This document shows, in pieces, positions 47,991 through 56,149 of a stretch of 64,000 nt of DNA. The stretch lies in NCBI RefSeq assembly GCF_900112615.1, contig NZ_FOMK01000004.1, forward strand, positions 434,001-498,000. Direction: 5' to 3'. The notes under the pieces are model-generated. The model was given only the letters and a program-made list of their open reading frames with translations, was not told the DNA's origin and did no database searches. Each line of letters opens with the position of its first letter. Within the stretch, counting starts at the first letter, position 1. This DNA comes from Chitinophaga sp. CF118 (GTDB taxonomy: Bacteria > Bacteroidota > Bacteroidia > Chitinophagales > Chitinophagaceae). The translations under genes and the position numbers were made by a program.

Positions 47991-49511
47991 TCAATATTTC
48001 GCCGGCTGACCTTTTCCTGGAATAGACTCCCGGATGAAGATCCTCAGGTTCTCTGTTGCAGCAGCGAGATCATCTTTTCTCAGGTACATCATATGACCGC
48101 TTTTGTAACCTTCCCATTTCAGACGGTCCTTTAGTTTACCACCAGGATCCATTTGCCACATACTGTACTTCGCATTGAAATAATCGCAGGCACCATCATA
48201 ATAGCCGGACTGTACAAGCAGGTGTAAGAAGGGGTTCTGGGCGATGGCCTGACGGAGATTTTCACCGGTCTGGTCATTATTTTTATCCCAGGGCCATACC
48301 TGGCCGAACATGTTGTATTTAAGATCTGTTTTATAGTTCAGTTCTTCTCTGAGATAAATATTGATTGCGGGTGTGAATGCCTGTAACCAGGCAGTTAATT
48401 CAGCATTGTAGTCCGGGCTGTCTCCACCAATTTTCTTGTCGATTCCTTTGTACCGGGAATCCAGACGGCCAACGGTGAAACCCTGATCGCGCAGGAGTTG
48501 TTTCCAGAAAAGATTATATGATACGTCCAGGTTGTTCTCCTGTACTACCTGTTCTGAGAGGCCGCTATAGCGGGCTATTTTTACTGCAATGTTTTTACGC
48601 TGAGCATCATCCAGTGCACCGCCACGGGAAAGAGCCGGAATCAATTCGTTTATAGTGAAATTCTCTACTTCAGGTAAAACGTCTTTGAGATCTTTCTGTT
48701 GCAAGTCTGCCGGTAGTTTTTTATGATACCATGCTGTAGCTGTAAAATAGGGTAATTTCAAAGCAGCATCCAGAGGGCCGTTCCGCAGGATCCCCAGTTC
48801 AGTGGGAGATACCAGGATCACGCCATTTAAGTACATCCATTGCGCATCCTGTAATTCCAGTGCTAGTCCGGATACGCGTGTGGTACCATAGCTCTCTCCA
48901 ATCAGGAATTTGGGAGACGCCCAACGGCCTTTACGGGTCACAAAGGTATTGATCCATTCAGCCAGGTATTTAATATCGGCATTCACGCCAAAAAACTTCG
49001 ATCCGGGAATTTCCTTGCTTACCATACGGGAGTAACCGGTACTTACAGGATCTACATATACAATGTCTGCCACATCGAGAATAGAATTAGGATTATCCCT
49101 CATACCAAAAGGCTGTACCGGATAACCTTCATCATCGATGTTGAGCAATCTTGGGCCGGTATAACCGATTTCCATCCATACGGAGGGAGTGCCAGGCCCT
49201 CCATTGAAGGATATCACCAGAGGTCTGCCGGATTTATCCTTTATATCTGCTCTTTCGTAGTACGTGTAAAATACGCCGGCCAATGGTTTTCCGTCTTCAT
49301 CCCAGATAGGAATGCTGCCAGCAGTAGCTGTATATGGAATACGTTGTCCTTTGATCGTTACCTCGTGCGTAGTTGTAATAGCAGAATCCAGGGCCAGAAT
49401 ACGGCTCTTAGAGATTGGCTGATCGTTTTTGAAAGGCTCTTTTGATTGTGCAGATAGTTGTGTACTGATACTACCAAAAAAAGCCAGGGAAAACAAGATT
49501 TGTTTAATCAT
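47991..49511 (-). CDS. S10 family serine carboxypeptidase-like peptidase, secreted
   Basis: The 506-residue protein has a signal peptide (about 1-21, ending QLSAQ) and the S10 alpha/beta-hydrolase fold. PLVISFNGGPGTPS forms the oxyanion-hole region, GESYGT near residue 205 carries the nucleophilic Ser, SGYYDGACDY the catalytic Asp and GHMMYL the catalytic His. S10 enzymes remove C-terminal residues from peptides. Bacterial relatives of this length are usually periplasmic or extracytoplasmic. No sorting domain is present, so the periplasm is the likely site. It is a single gene on its strand. Confidence 0.92.
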   Translation of the reverse strand: MIKQILFSLAFFGSISTQLSAQSKEPFKNDQPISKSRILALDSAITTTHEVTIKGQRIPYTATAGSIPIWDEDGKPLAGVFYTYYERADIKDKSGRPLVISFNGGPGTPSVWMEIGYTGPRLLNIDDEGYPVQPFGMRDNPNSILDVADIVYVDPVSTGYSRMVSKEIPGSKFFGVNADIKYLAEWINTFVTRKGRWASPKFLIGESYGTTRVSGLALELQDAQWMYLNGVILVSPTELGILRNGPLDAALKLPYFTATAWYHKKLPADLQQKDLKDVLPEVENFTINELIPALSRGGALDDAQRKNIAVKIARYSGLSEQVVQENNLDVSYNLFWKQLLRDQGFTVGRLDSRYKGIDKKIGGDSPDYNAELTAWLQAFTPAINIYLREELNYKTDLKYNMFGQVWPWDKNNDQTGENLRQAIAQNPFLHLLVQSGYYDGACDYFNAKYSMWQMDPGGKLKDRLKWEGYKSGHMMYLRKDDLAAATENLRIFIRESIPGKGQPAKY

Positions 49512-49583
49512 ATGCAGCTTGATGAATGGTTAAGGATGTAAATATAATTTAACACCTGCTTCAAAGGAGATGATTTTGGATAA

Positions 49584-49934
49584 ACGGCGGAGTTAGTTGC
49601 GACGCCCTTGTGGACATTGCCTTTTGCCAATGCGTATGTGACCAATGGTAGGTTTGGAGGTGTATTACTGAGTATAAGACATGGACTGCCTATTGTGGCT
49701 GCAGGTGCGCATGAAGGGAAAAATGAGATCTGTGCAAGAGCCGGCTTCTTTAAATATGGCATTAACCTGAATACGGAAACGCCCTCATCGGAACAATTAC
49801 GTACTGCCGTTGCAGAGGTAATGGAGAATAACATTTACTCCAAAAATATAAGGAATCTTTCTAAGGAATTTCAGAGGTATAATCCAAATGAACTAAGCCT
49901 GGGTTATATAGGCGAGATCCTGAATAAAAATTAA
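49584..49934 (+). pseudogene. Glycosyltransferase (GT1/UGT-like) C-terminal remnant
   Basis: The frame from 49584 to the stop at 49934 reads like the last 115 or so residues of an MGT/UGT-type glycosyltransferase: VTNGRFGGVLLSIRHGLPIV is the nucleotide-sugar-binding segment, followed by AGAHEGKNEICARAGFFKYGINL. In-frame stops lie directly upstream and no N-terminal half is found within the window. Only a TTG at 49608 could start it. It is best read as a 5'-truncated remnant. The sequence into the neighbouring peptidase gene shows no related material. Confidence 0.75.
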
Positions 49935-50468
49935 ATACTACTGTGGTGGCACTGATAAACTGTTAGTGTCACCGCATCTTTTGTTCCTTTTCTGTCTGTT
50001 ACAGCTATATACAAGACCCCTCTCCTGAATTCAGCACATACATTCTTTCCCAGGTTTTAAATAATAACTCACTTCTTTCTGATGCTGAGCTTTTTCCTCA
50101 TTACGATTATTCAAATATAAATGCCGGAGATTTTAAAGAAAAAAATAAGACCTCGCCTATAAAAGCAAGGTCTGTTAATGGTTAATTTGGGGGGGACAAT
50201 TTAATAAAGATCGAATGTATGATAATTGCTTAGAAAATCGATCTGATTTTTTTCAACCTTAATAAAAATGATAAGAGTTATAACACAATTATTGCTGATA
50301 CAGGCGAATACTTAATTGTATAATTAATTATTTATCAATACTTCGTAATAGAAATTCCCAATTACAATTACTACATTAGAATACGCTTTATACTTTATAC
50401 CGATAGATATTTTTACATTGTTCTTGCAATCTTTAATGAATATTAAATGAATCCTAAATAAACTGTTA
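49935..50468. other. Intergenic region with an isolated terminator
   Basis: About 530 bp contain the minus-strand terminator at 50130-50173 and no ORF with a proper start. Upstream of that terminator on the minus strand is a short frame ending NQIDFLSNYHTFDLY-stop (stop near 50205). It lacks an ATG; it would read from a TTG only if the A7 tract at 50247-50253 had one more base. No -7/-33 pair is visible on either strand. Confidence 0.4.
50130..50173 (-). terminator. Orphan intrinsic terminator facing left
   Basis: Arms 50148-50156 and 50165-50173 form a 9-bp stem. The one odd pair is G-U wobble only if the minus strand is the RNA, and a long T-run (TTATTTTTTTC) then follows on that strand. 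It therefore ends a minus-strand transcript, yet no minus-strand gene is annotated upstream within several hundred bp. It may serve a small RNA or short peptide. Confidence 0.7.
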
Positions 50469-51332
50469 ATGAAACTTAAATATCTTCTCGCAATTCTTCT
50501 TTTAATACCATTTTTCCCAGTGATGGCACAGGATTCTATGGTTCTTCACTTATGGTCTAATGGTGCTCCCGGATACGAAAAACTTAAGGATGAGCCTGAA
50601 ATAGCAAAAGACTATTACGTAAAAAATATTCATAATCCATCTATCGTTGTATATCTTCCTCCAAAGGAGAAAGCGACCGGAGCAGCCGTAATTATTTGTC
50701 CTGGTGGAGGTTTCAACTTACTTGTATATAATTCTGAAGGTGTAGCGCCTGCACGTTTCCTGAATAGTATAGGCGTTGCCGCTATTATATTGAAGTATCG
50801 TCTGTTCAGAGAAGATACTATTTACAGTCTGGAAAAAGAAGTACGGCAAGATGCTTACAGAGCTATCCGTACTGTACGCAGTCATGCCGCAGCATGGAAT
50901 ATTGATACAAACCGTGTAGGTATGTGGGGATTTTCTGCAGGAGGTGAAGTAGTATCGCAGGTAGCATATGCACCCGGTTATGGAGATCCAAAGGCAAAGG
51001 ACCCGGTTGACAGGCTAAATGGCAAACCTGATTTCCAGATCCTGGTATATCCTGGGCCGCTTGGTATCCCCACCACTGTTTCTGCAGATGCACCTAAAGC
51101 ATTCCTGATTGCCGCTAATGACGACGCATGCTGCTCCGCACCAATTGTGACACTGCTGGAGGCTTACAGACAGGCGAAAGTTCCGGTGGAGACCCACATC
51201 TTTGCAAATGGCAACCATGCTTTTAATATGGGTTACCGCTCAGATCTGCAATCGATCAAGGCATGGCCTCAGTTACTGACCAACTGGATGACGGACAGCA
51301 ATATCCTTATTCCGAAATCAGGGGCTAAATAA
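50469..51332 (+). CDS. Secreted alpha/beta hydrolase (esterase, BD-FAE/acetyl-xylan-esterase-like)
   Basis: The 287-residue protein has a signal peptide (MKLKYLLAILLLIPFFPVMA, then Q). The alpha/beta-hydrolase core has GGGF in the oxyanion-hole strand (VIICPGGGFNLL), the nucleophile elbow GFSAGGE near residue 155, a candidate Asp in AANDDACC and His in NGNHAFNMGY. The layout matches small exported esterases often found with polysaccharide degradation genes, where they remove acetyl or feruloyl groups. It stands alone on the plus strand. A weak GATCC/GGATC hairpin follows the stop. The substrate is not determined. Confidence 0.88.
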   Translation: MKLKYLLAILLLIPFFPVMAQDSMVLHLWSNGAPGYEKLKDEPEIAKDYYVKNIHNPSIVVYLPPKEKATGAAVIICPGGGFNLLVYNSEGVAPARFLNSIGVAAIILKYRLFREDTIYSLEKEVRQDAYRAIRTVRSHAAAWNIDTNRVGMWGFSAGGEVVSQVAYAPGYGDPKAKDPVDRLNGKPDFQILVYPGPLGIPTTVSADAPKAFLIAANDDACCSAPIVTLLEAYRQAKVPVETHIFANGNHAFNMGYRSDLQSIKAWPQLLTNWMTDSNILIPKSGAK

Positions 51333-51637
51333 GCCTTTATTTATTCCAGGGTGATCCTTTTACTTCAGGATCGTTTTCAAAGCTTTTTAAGACCGCCAGC
51401 AGGCCTGTTGTATCAATTTCAAATGAGAGTTGAATAACTGGTCCGCCGGCGGTATTGTTTAACCTGCGTGAACAGGGTTCACAAACTTGTATGAAGGTCT
51501 TTAATTTCAGGCAGAAATCATTGCATTGGACAAGGTTTCAAATCCACTGATTTACAATTATTTTGAATACCTTTTCGAAAGAAAACATCGTAAACAACAG
51601 TCAGGAATCCTTCCATTTAACCTATAGTAGTTTAGGA
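51333..51637. other. Intergenic region left of the 170-bp hairpin
   Basis: There is no gene here. The segment at about 51503-51562 (CAGGCAGAAA through CTGATTTACAA) resembles 51877-51933 on the other side of the hairpin, as an imperfect direct repeat. A related CTGATTTACAA also occurs at about 44210. Confidence 0.4.
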
Positions 51638-51807
51638 GTGTTCGGGGAGACTTCCGGGTTGGACCGGGGTTGGGGCGTAGGTGAAGCGCAGGTTGAACGG
51701 TAATAGAGCTGCTCTATCCCCCGGTCAACCTACGCTCAACCTGCGCTTGACCTGCGCTTGACCTACGCCCCAACCCCGGTTAAACCCAGAAGTCTCCCCG
51801 AAGACAC
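51638..51807. repeat. 170-bp long hairpin with asymmetric 11-bp tandem units
   Basis: The outer arms pair over about 45 bp (51638 to about 51685 with about 51761 to 51807), with few mismatches and one 2-nt insertion. The centre is ATAGAGC-T-GCTCTAT at 51703-51717. Between them lie 11-bp units of the form GCGYAGGTYRA, about two copies in the left arm and four in the right arm (minus-strand reading GCGTAGGTCAA, GCGCAGGTCAA, GCGCAGGTTGA, GCGTAGGTTGA). It is much richer in GC than its surroundings. No ORF crosses it. It could be a repetitive extragenic element, a structured RNA or a nuclease/protein site. The region to 52012 has no gene. Confidence 0.85.
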
Positions 51808-52012
51808 TGGCAACTTGTACAAGTATTGAATCGCTATTCACTTTGTGAAGAAGAACGAAGAGAAAAGCCATAATATCCAGGCAGAAAACCATTGTGCAAG
51901 TTATTTCACAACTCTGCTGATTTACAACTATCGGGAATTCACTTTCATAAAAAAAGGAACAATCTTTCGATTCCTCCTTGGGTGAAGATGATGCATTATG
52001 TATTTACTTCAA

Positions 52013-52222
52013 TCAGTGATGCGTCTGAGGATGAAGTAATTTGTACAGTTCTTTTTGCAGATCTTCGTCTTTGAAATTGTTGAGTTGTGCGGTGTCTATT
52101 TCGTACCACTTTTTTTTACTTCCTAATGCACCAATTACATAAGTGTGTCCAGCCTGAACCGGTTCACTGGTTTCGGGGTGTTTTTTAGACAGGGTAACAA
52201 CTACATCTTTATACTTTGACAT
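52013..52222 (-). CDS. Small hypothetical protein (69 aa)
   Basis: The ATG at 52222 gives MSKYKDVVVTLSKKHPETS to KLLHPQTHH. A longer frame to 52270 has an unlikely N-terminus. The composition (charged, with a beta-strand pattern VQAGHTYVIGALGSKKKWYEI followed by an amphipathic helix) looks like a real small cytoplasmic protein, but I do not recognise a family. It is a lone minus-strand gene between the 170-bp hairpin and the sulfatase locus. Confidence 0.6.
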   Translation of the reverse strand: MSKYKDVVVTLSKKHPETSEPVQAGHTYVIGALGSKKKWYEIDTAQLNNFKDEDLQKELYKLLHPQTHH

Positions 52223-52379
52223 GCTGTGAATATACGCAAAAATTGACAGACTATGACGCAAAACAAACACTATAGGCCCTATTCTTATACCACAAACGTA
52301 GTAATTTAATTTCTATTAACGATTCATTAACTGATGTAAGATTTTGATTATGTAATGTTGCTGTATCAAATTTAATAAC

Positions 52380-52505
52380 ATGATTAGTCCCAAACCCTCA
52401 GAGCACAAACGGGCAATTGAACCAAATTCTTTTAAACTGCCATACATTGCAGCTGTTGCTTCATTCATGGCAGCTATACTTGTAGCTTATACATTGTTCC
52501 TCTAA
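52380..52505 (+). CDS. Possible 41-residue single-pass membrane protein
   Basis: The ATG at 52380 opens a frame with a polar N-terminus (MISPKPSEHKRAIEPNS) and one hydrophobic span (LPYIAAVASFMAAILVAYTL) ending at a stop at 52503-52505. The segregation of polar and hydrophobic residues is protein-like. No homologue is recognised. It lies 70 bp before the sulfatase operon promoter on the same strand. Confidence 0.45.
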   Translation: MISPKPSEHKRAIEPNSFKLPYIAAVASFMAAILVAYTLFL

Positions 52506-52574
52506 GCTAAAGCGTTGTTCAGCTACACTGTAAAACAGTGCGTATCATTTTTTTACTATTTATTAGTACATTAA

Positions 52575-52606
52575 TTTGGTGGACTAATAAATAGTTTTTA
52601 TTTTTG
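52575..52606 (+). promoter_or_regulatory. Bacteroidota housekeeping-type promoter of the SusCD-sulfatase operon
   Basis: TTTG at 52575-52578 and TATTTTTG at 52599-52606 are separated by 20 bp, an exact fit to the -33/-7 consensus TTTG / TAnnTTTG of this phylum. Transcription should begin near 52613, about 37 nt before the leader ORF and about 400 nt before the SusC start, leaving room for a regulatory 5' UTR. Confidence 0.8.
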
Positions 52607-52649
52607 ACCCTGATTAGAGTCAACATATCATCTCCTGTAATCAAAATCA

Positions 52650-52727
52650 ATGATTAATAAAGTATCGACCATTCATCAGGAACAAAACAGCTGTAACCTT
52701 ACAGCAGACAGTTGTTGTTGCGGTTAA
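52650..52727 (+). CDS. Putative polycysteine leader peptide (25 codons, ends Cys-Cys-Cys-Gly)
   Basis: The ATG at 52650 opens a short frame that reads MINKVSTIHQ, then EQNSCNLTADSCCCG and a TAA stop at 52725-52727. Four of 25 codons are Cys, three consecutive (TGT TGT TGC) just before the stop. It begins about 37 nt after the predicted start of transcription and precedes a GC-rich hairpin (52902-52930) and the SusC gene. The layout is that of an attenuation leader that senses charged tRNA-Cys by ribosome stalling; polycysteine short ORFs with that role have been described upstream of sulfur genes in mycobacteria. The downstream sulfatase makes sulfur control logical. The function is inferred, not shown. 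Confidence 0.6.
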   Translation: MINKVSTIHQEQNSCNLTADSCCCG

Positions 52728-52901
52728 TACTAATACTTTTCCCGGGCTATCCGTTCGATTTCCATCCACAGATATTTATTGAGAATTTATATTTCGCTGA
52801 AACAAGTGAACACACTATCGTTAAAATATACATATGTCATTAAAGGGAACAAATGTGAATAATCGTGGTGCACCTGCACTTAAAAGGGTATAAAAAAAGA
52901 T

Positions 52902-52930
52902 GGCCGGTGCTGCGGGAACAGCATCCGGCC
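52902..52930 (+). promoter_or_regulatory. GC-rich leader hairpin before SusC
   Basis: GGCCGGTGCTG (52902-52912) pairs with CAGCATCCGGCC (52919-52930) as 11 bp with one bulged T and a CGGGAA loop. It lies in the 5' UTR between the polycysteine ORF and SusC (53014). No U-run follows directly, so it is not a textbook terminator. It may be a pause or Rho-dependent attenuation element. The stretch 52728-52901 shows nothing else I can name. Confidence 0.6.
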
Positions 52931-53013
52931 GGATTAAAACAAGCTTGGTAATACTATTCAGCGAGATTATCGCCGAACGGCATCTTATTGTCTAATCACT
53001 AACTACAAATTTA

Positions 53014-56000
53014 ATGAAAAAAGTTCTCTTGCTCATCTCCTGGTTATCAGGGATAGCACCTGCAACGTTATGGGCACAATCCGTTTCAGATCCAGTCATC
53101 AATTCTACACTTACCGGTACCGTTATTGACAGCAAAACCCAAACCCCATTGATTGGGGTATTGGTGAGAATTAAAGGGACAACCAACCAGGTACTTACCG
53201 ACACAAAAGGAAAATTCAATTTTAAAACCGGTCAGAAATTACCTTACATCCTCGAAGCTGCTTATATAGGATATAAAAAACAGGAAATAAAAGCGGAAGC
53301 ATCTCCCCTCCTCATATCATTACAGGAGAATGAAAGTCAGCTGAATGAAGTAGTAGTGGTAGGCTACGGCACACAACGCAAAAGTGATATTACCGGTTCA
53401 GTAGCCAGCATCTCCAAAGCATTACTTGCACAACCGGCGGCTTCTTTTGATAACCTGCTGCAAGGTACCGTTCCTGGTATTGCCGTTACACAAAGCTCCG
53501 GACAACCTGGTAGCACAGCTACTATCAGGGTACGTGGTGGTAACTCTATCAGCTTTGGTAATGCTCCCTTGTATGTAATTGACGGCTTTATCATTTATAA
53601 CAATAATGATTATGCAAACACAGGTGCGTCCAATGGGGGTGGTGTAAATGCACTCTCTACCATCAATCCAAGTGATATAGAATCCATCGAAGTACTGAAA
53701 GATGCTTCTGCTACAGCGATCTATGGATCTCGCGGGGCTAATGGCGTCATCATCATCACCACAAAAAGAGGAAGAAGAGGTCATGACGAAGTGAGTTATA
53801 ATGTTTACGCCGGTAGTCAGCAGGTGAGCAAAACACTTAAATTATTAAATGCTTCGCAATGGGGTTCGCTGATCAATGATGTTAATACAAGTACAGGAAC
53901 TGCTAAAACATATAGCGATTCTGCCCTTGCTGCATTAGGACAGGGTTCCGACTGGCAAAATGCTGCTATCAGAAAAGCCAGTGTGCAAAATCATGAGTTA
54001 TCTTTTTCAGGTGGAGATGAAAAATCAAGATACCTGGTTTCTGCCAACTATTTTAATCAGGATGGTATTGTTTTAAATACAGGTTTTAAAAGATATTCTG
54101 CCAGGGTAAATTATGAAAGAAGCGTTTCTGAGCGGCTTAAAATAGCCACAAATGTTTTCGGTAGCCAGTCAATCGAAGATAAGCTGTATGGCAATACTTA
54201 CAACAGCATCAACTTCCAAAACACAGCATTTGCCAATCTTTTACAGGTGTCTCCTGTTGCTAAAATTAATAATGCAGATGGCAGCTATAATACCACAAGT
54301 CCTTATTCTGCCAATCCTACCAATCCTATACAGGATATCGTTTCTACAATCAACCGTACTTATTTAAGGCGCATTCTGGGCAATGCTTCATTAGAGTATA
54401 AACTGTTCAAAGATCTGACATTAAAAGTAACAGGCGGAGCTGATTTAATTAATACAAAACAGAATTATTATTCGCCCAGTTATGCGGGTTCTCCCGGTGG
54501 TAGCGGTACTGGTTATTCTTCCGGTGGATATGCATCTGTGGGCAATCTTACAGCTACAACATGGATTAATGAAAATACTATCACCTATGATCATGCATTC
54601 GGGAATAAACATTTTTTAAACGTAGTGGCAGGTTATACCATGCAGCATCAGAAAGATGAATCTGCAGTAGCCAGTGCACAGAAGTTCCCTAACGACCTTA
54701 CGTCTTTCAATAACCTTAATTATGCAAGCACTGCTGTGTTATCCGTTTCAGATGGGCATCAGTCGTCACTCAACTCATACCTGGCAAGGGCCAATTATTC
54801 CTACCTGCACAAGTATAATGTCACATTATCCGTGCGTGCTGATGGTTCTTCAAAGTTAGGAGCCAACAACAGGTGGGGTTATTTCCCTTCCCTTGGCGTG
54901 TCATGGAATGCAGGCAAAGAAGAATTCGCCAAACAATGGGGAACCGTGCTTACAGATCTGAAAGTGAGATTATCTGCTGGGAGAACAGGTAACTCGGAAG
55001 TACCACCTTACAGCTCTCTTGCGGCCTTATCTCCTTCCAACTATTATTTCAACAACGCGCTCGTAACAGGTATTGCTCCCACACAGATTGCCAATCCTGA
55101 CCTGAAATGGGAAACAACTTCTCAATATAATGCAGGTGTGGATTTCGGATTATTGGACAGCCGGATCAATGTGACGTTCGATGCCTATTATAAAAAGACT
55201 ACAGACCTTTTGCTGAATGTTCCATTCCCATTGTATACAGGATATTCCAGTGTACTTCAGAATGTGGGTAGTGTAGAGAACAAAGGGATAGAATTCAGCA
55301 TCACATCTGATAATATTAAAAACAAAGAACTGACCTGGAAAACTACACTGACATTTGCAGCCAACAAGAACAAGATCTTAAACCTGGGAACGGGAATAGA
55401 TTACTATTTCCCGCTGGCCCCTACCGGATATGTATCTCCCGTGATTGTGAAAGTAGGTGCACCTGTTGGAACATTCTGGGGATATAATACTGCAGGACTC
55501 ATAACAGCATCAGATCTTTCGAAAGGAATACCTACACTTACCGGCGTATCTCAACAGGTGGGAGATACAAAATATATAGATACCAACGGAGACGGATCCA
55601 TCACTACGGCAGATAAGCATAACCTGGGTAGCGCACAACCTAAATTTACTTTCGGACTTTCCAACTCTATCAACTATAAAGGCTTTGATCTCTCCTTTTT
55701 ATTCCAGGGGTCATATGGGAATAAGATCTTCAATTTCCTGCAACAGAAACTGGAGATACCCACACTATCACTCAATGCTTCTACCACACTCTTAGACAGG
55801 TATAGTGCTACTAATCCTAATGGGAAAGTAGCCAAAGCTACCAATGCCCCGGTTGCACAGGTAACAGACCGGTACATAGAAAATGGCTCTTATGTAAAGC
55901 TGAAGAACCTCTCTCTGGGTTATACTTTTTCCAGGGGTTTTCTTGAAAAGATCCATGCCAAACAATTACGCTTATACGTAACGGCACAGAACATCCTTAC

Positions 56001-56130
56001 ATGGACAAAATACACAGGATTAGATCCTGAAGTGAATTTCTTTGATAGTGATAATACCAAACAGGGTATAGACTATGGTGCTTATCCAAGTACTAAAACC
56101 TTACTGGCAGGCTTAAATATCACTTTCTAG
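53014..56130 (+). CDS. SusC/RagA family TonB-dependent outer-membrane transporter
   Basis: The 1038-residue protein has a signal peptide (to LWAQ, residue 22), a carboxypeptidase-D-like beta-sandwich (about 33-108, GTVIDSKTQTPLIGVLVRIKG), the LNEVVVVGYGTQ junction, a plug (about 115-230: RVRGGNSISFGNAPLYVIDG, then ATAIYGSRGANGVIIITTKRG) and a beta-barrel ending LLAGLNITF. It lacks the STN domain of the SusC at 7144-10815, so it is not tied to a FecR/sigma pair. It is the first structural gene after the polycysteine leader and is followed 19 bp later by SusD. It probably imports an organosulfate or its parent compound. Confidence 0.94.
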   Translation: MKKVLLLISWLSGIAPATLWAQSVSDPVINSTLTGTVIDSKTQTPLIGVLVRIKGTTNQVLTDTKGKFNFKTGQKLPYILEAAYIGYKKQEIKAEASPLLISLQENESQLNEVVVVGYGTQRKSDITGSVASISKALLAQPAASFDNLLQGTVPGIAVTQSSGQPGSTATIRVRGGNSISFGNAPLYVIDGFIIYNNNDYANTGASNGGGVNALSTINPSDIESIEVLKDASATAIYGSRGANGVIIITTKRGRRGHDEVSYNVYAGSQQVSKTLKLLNASQWGSLINDVNTSTGTAKTYSDSALAALGQGSDWQNAAIRKASVQNHELSFSGGDEKSRYLVSANYFNQDGIVLNTGFKRYSARVNYERSVSERLKIATNVFGSQSIEDKLYGNTYNSINFQNTAFANLLQVSPVAKINNADGSYNTTSPYSANPTNPIQDIVSTINRTYLRRILGNASLEYKLFKDLTLKVTGGADLINTKQNYYSPSYAGSPGGSGTGYSSGGYASVGNLTATTWINENTITYDHAFGNKHFLNVVAGYTMQHQKDESAVASAQKFPNDLTSFNNLNYASTAVLSVSDGHQSSLNSYLARANYSYLHKYNVTLSVRADGSSKLGANNRWGYFPSLGVSWNAGKEEFAKQWGTVLTDLKVRLSAGRTGNSEVPPYSSLAALSPSNYYFNNALVTGIAPTQIANPDLKWETTSQYNAGVDFGLLDSRINVTFDAYYKKTTDLLLNVPFPLYTGYSSVLQNVGSVENKGIEFSITSDNIKNKELTWKTTLTFAANKNKILNLGTGIDYYFPLAPTGYVSPVIVKVGAPVGTFWGYNTAGLITASDLSKGIPTLTGVSQQVGDTKYIDTNGDGSITTADKHNLGSAQPKFTFGLSNSINYKGFDLSFLFQGSYGNKIFNFLQQKLEIPTLSLNASTTLLDRYSATNPNGKVAKATNAPVAQVTDRYIENGSYVKLKNLSLGYTFSRGFLEKIHAKQLRLYVTAQNILTWTKYTGLDPEVNFFDSDNTKQGIDYGAYPSTKTLLAGLNITF

Positions 56131-56149
56131 TACATCAATATTCAGCACA

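Noticed and set aside
51638..51807. Retron msr/msd or IS end
   Set aside because: No reverse transcriptase or transposase is encoded anywhere nearby, and no target-site duplication was found.
53014..53014. SAM-type riboswitch in the sulfatase operon 5' UTR
   Set aside because: I could not find the expected conserved helices by eye. The polycysteine ORF and single hairpin explain the long leader better. A covariance-model search would decide.
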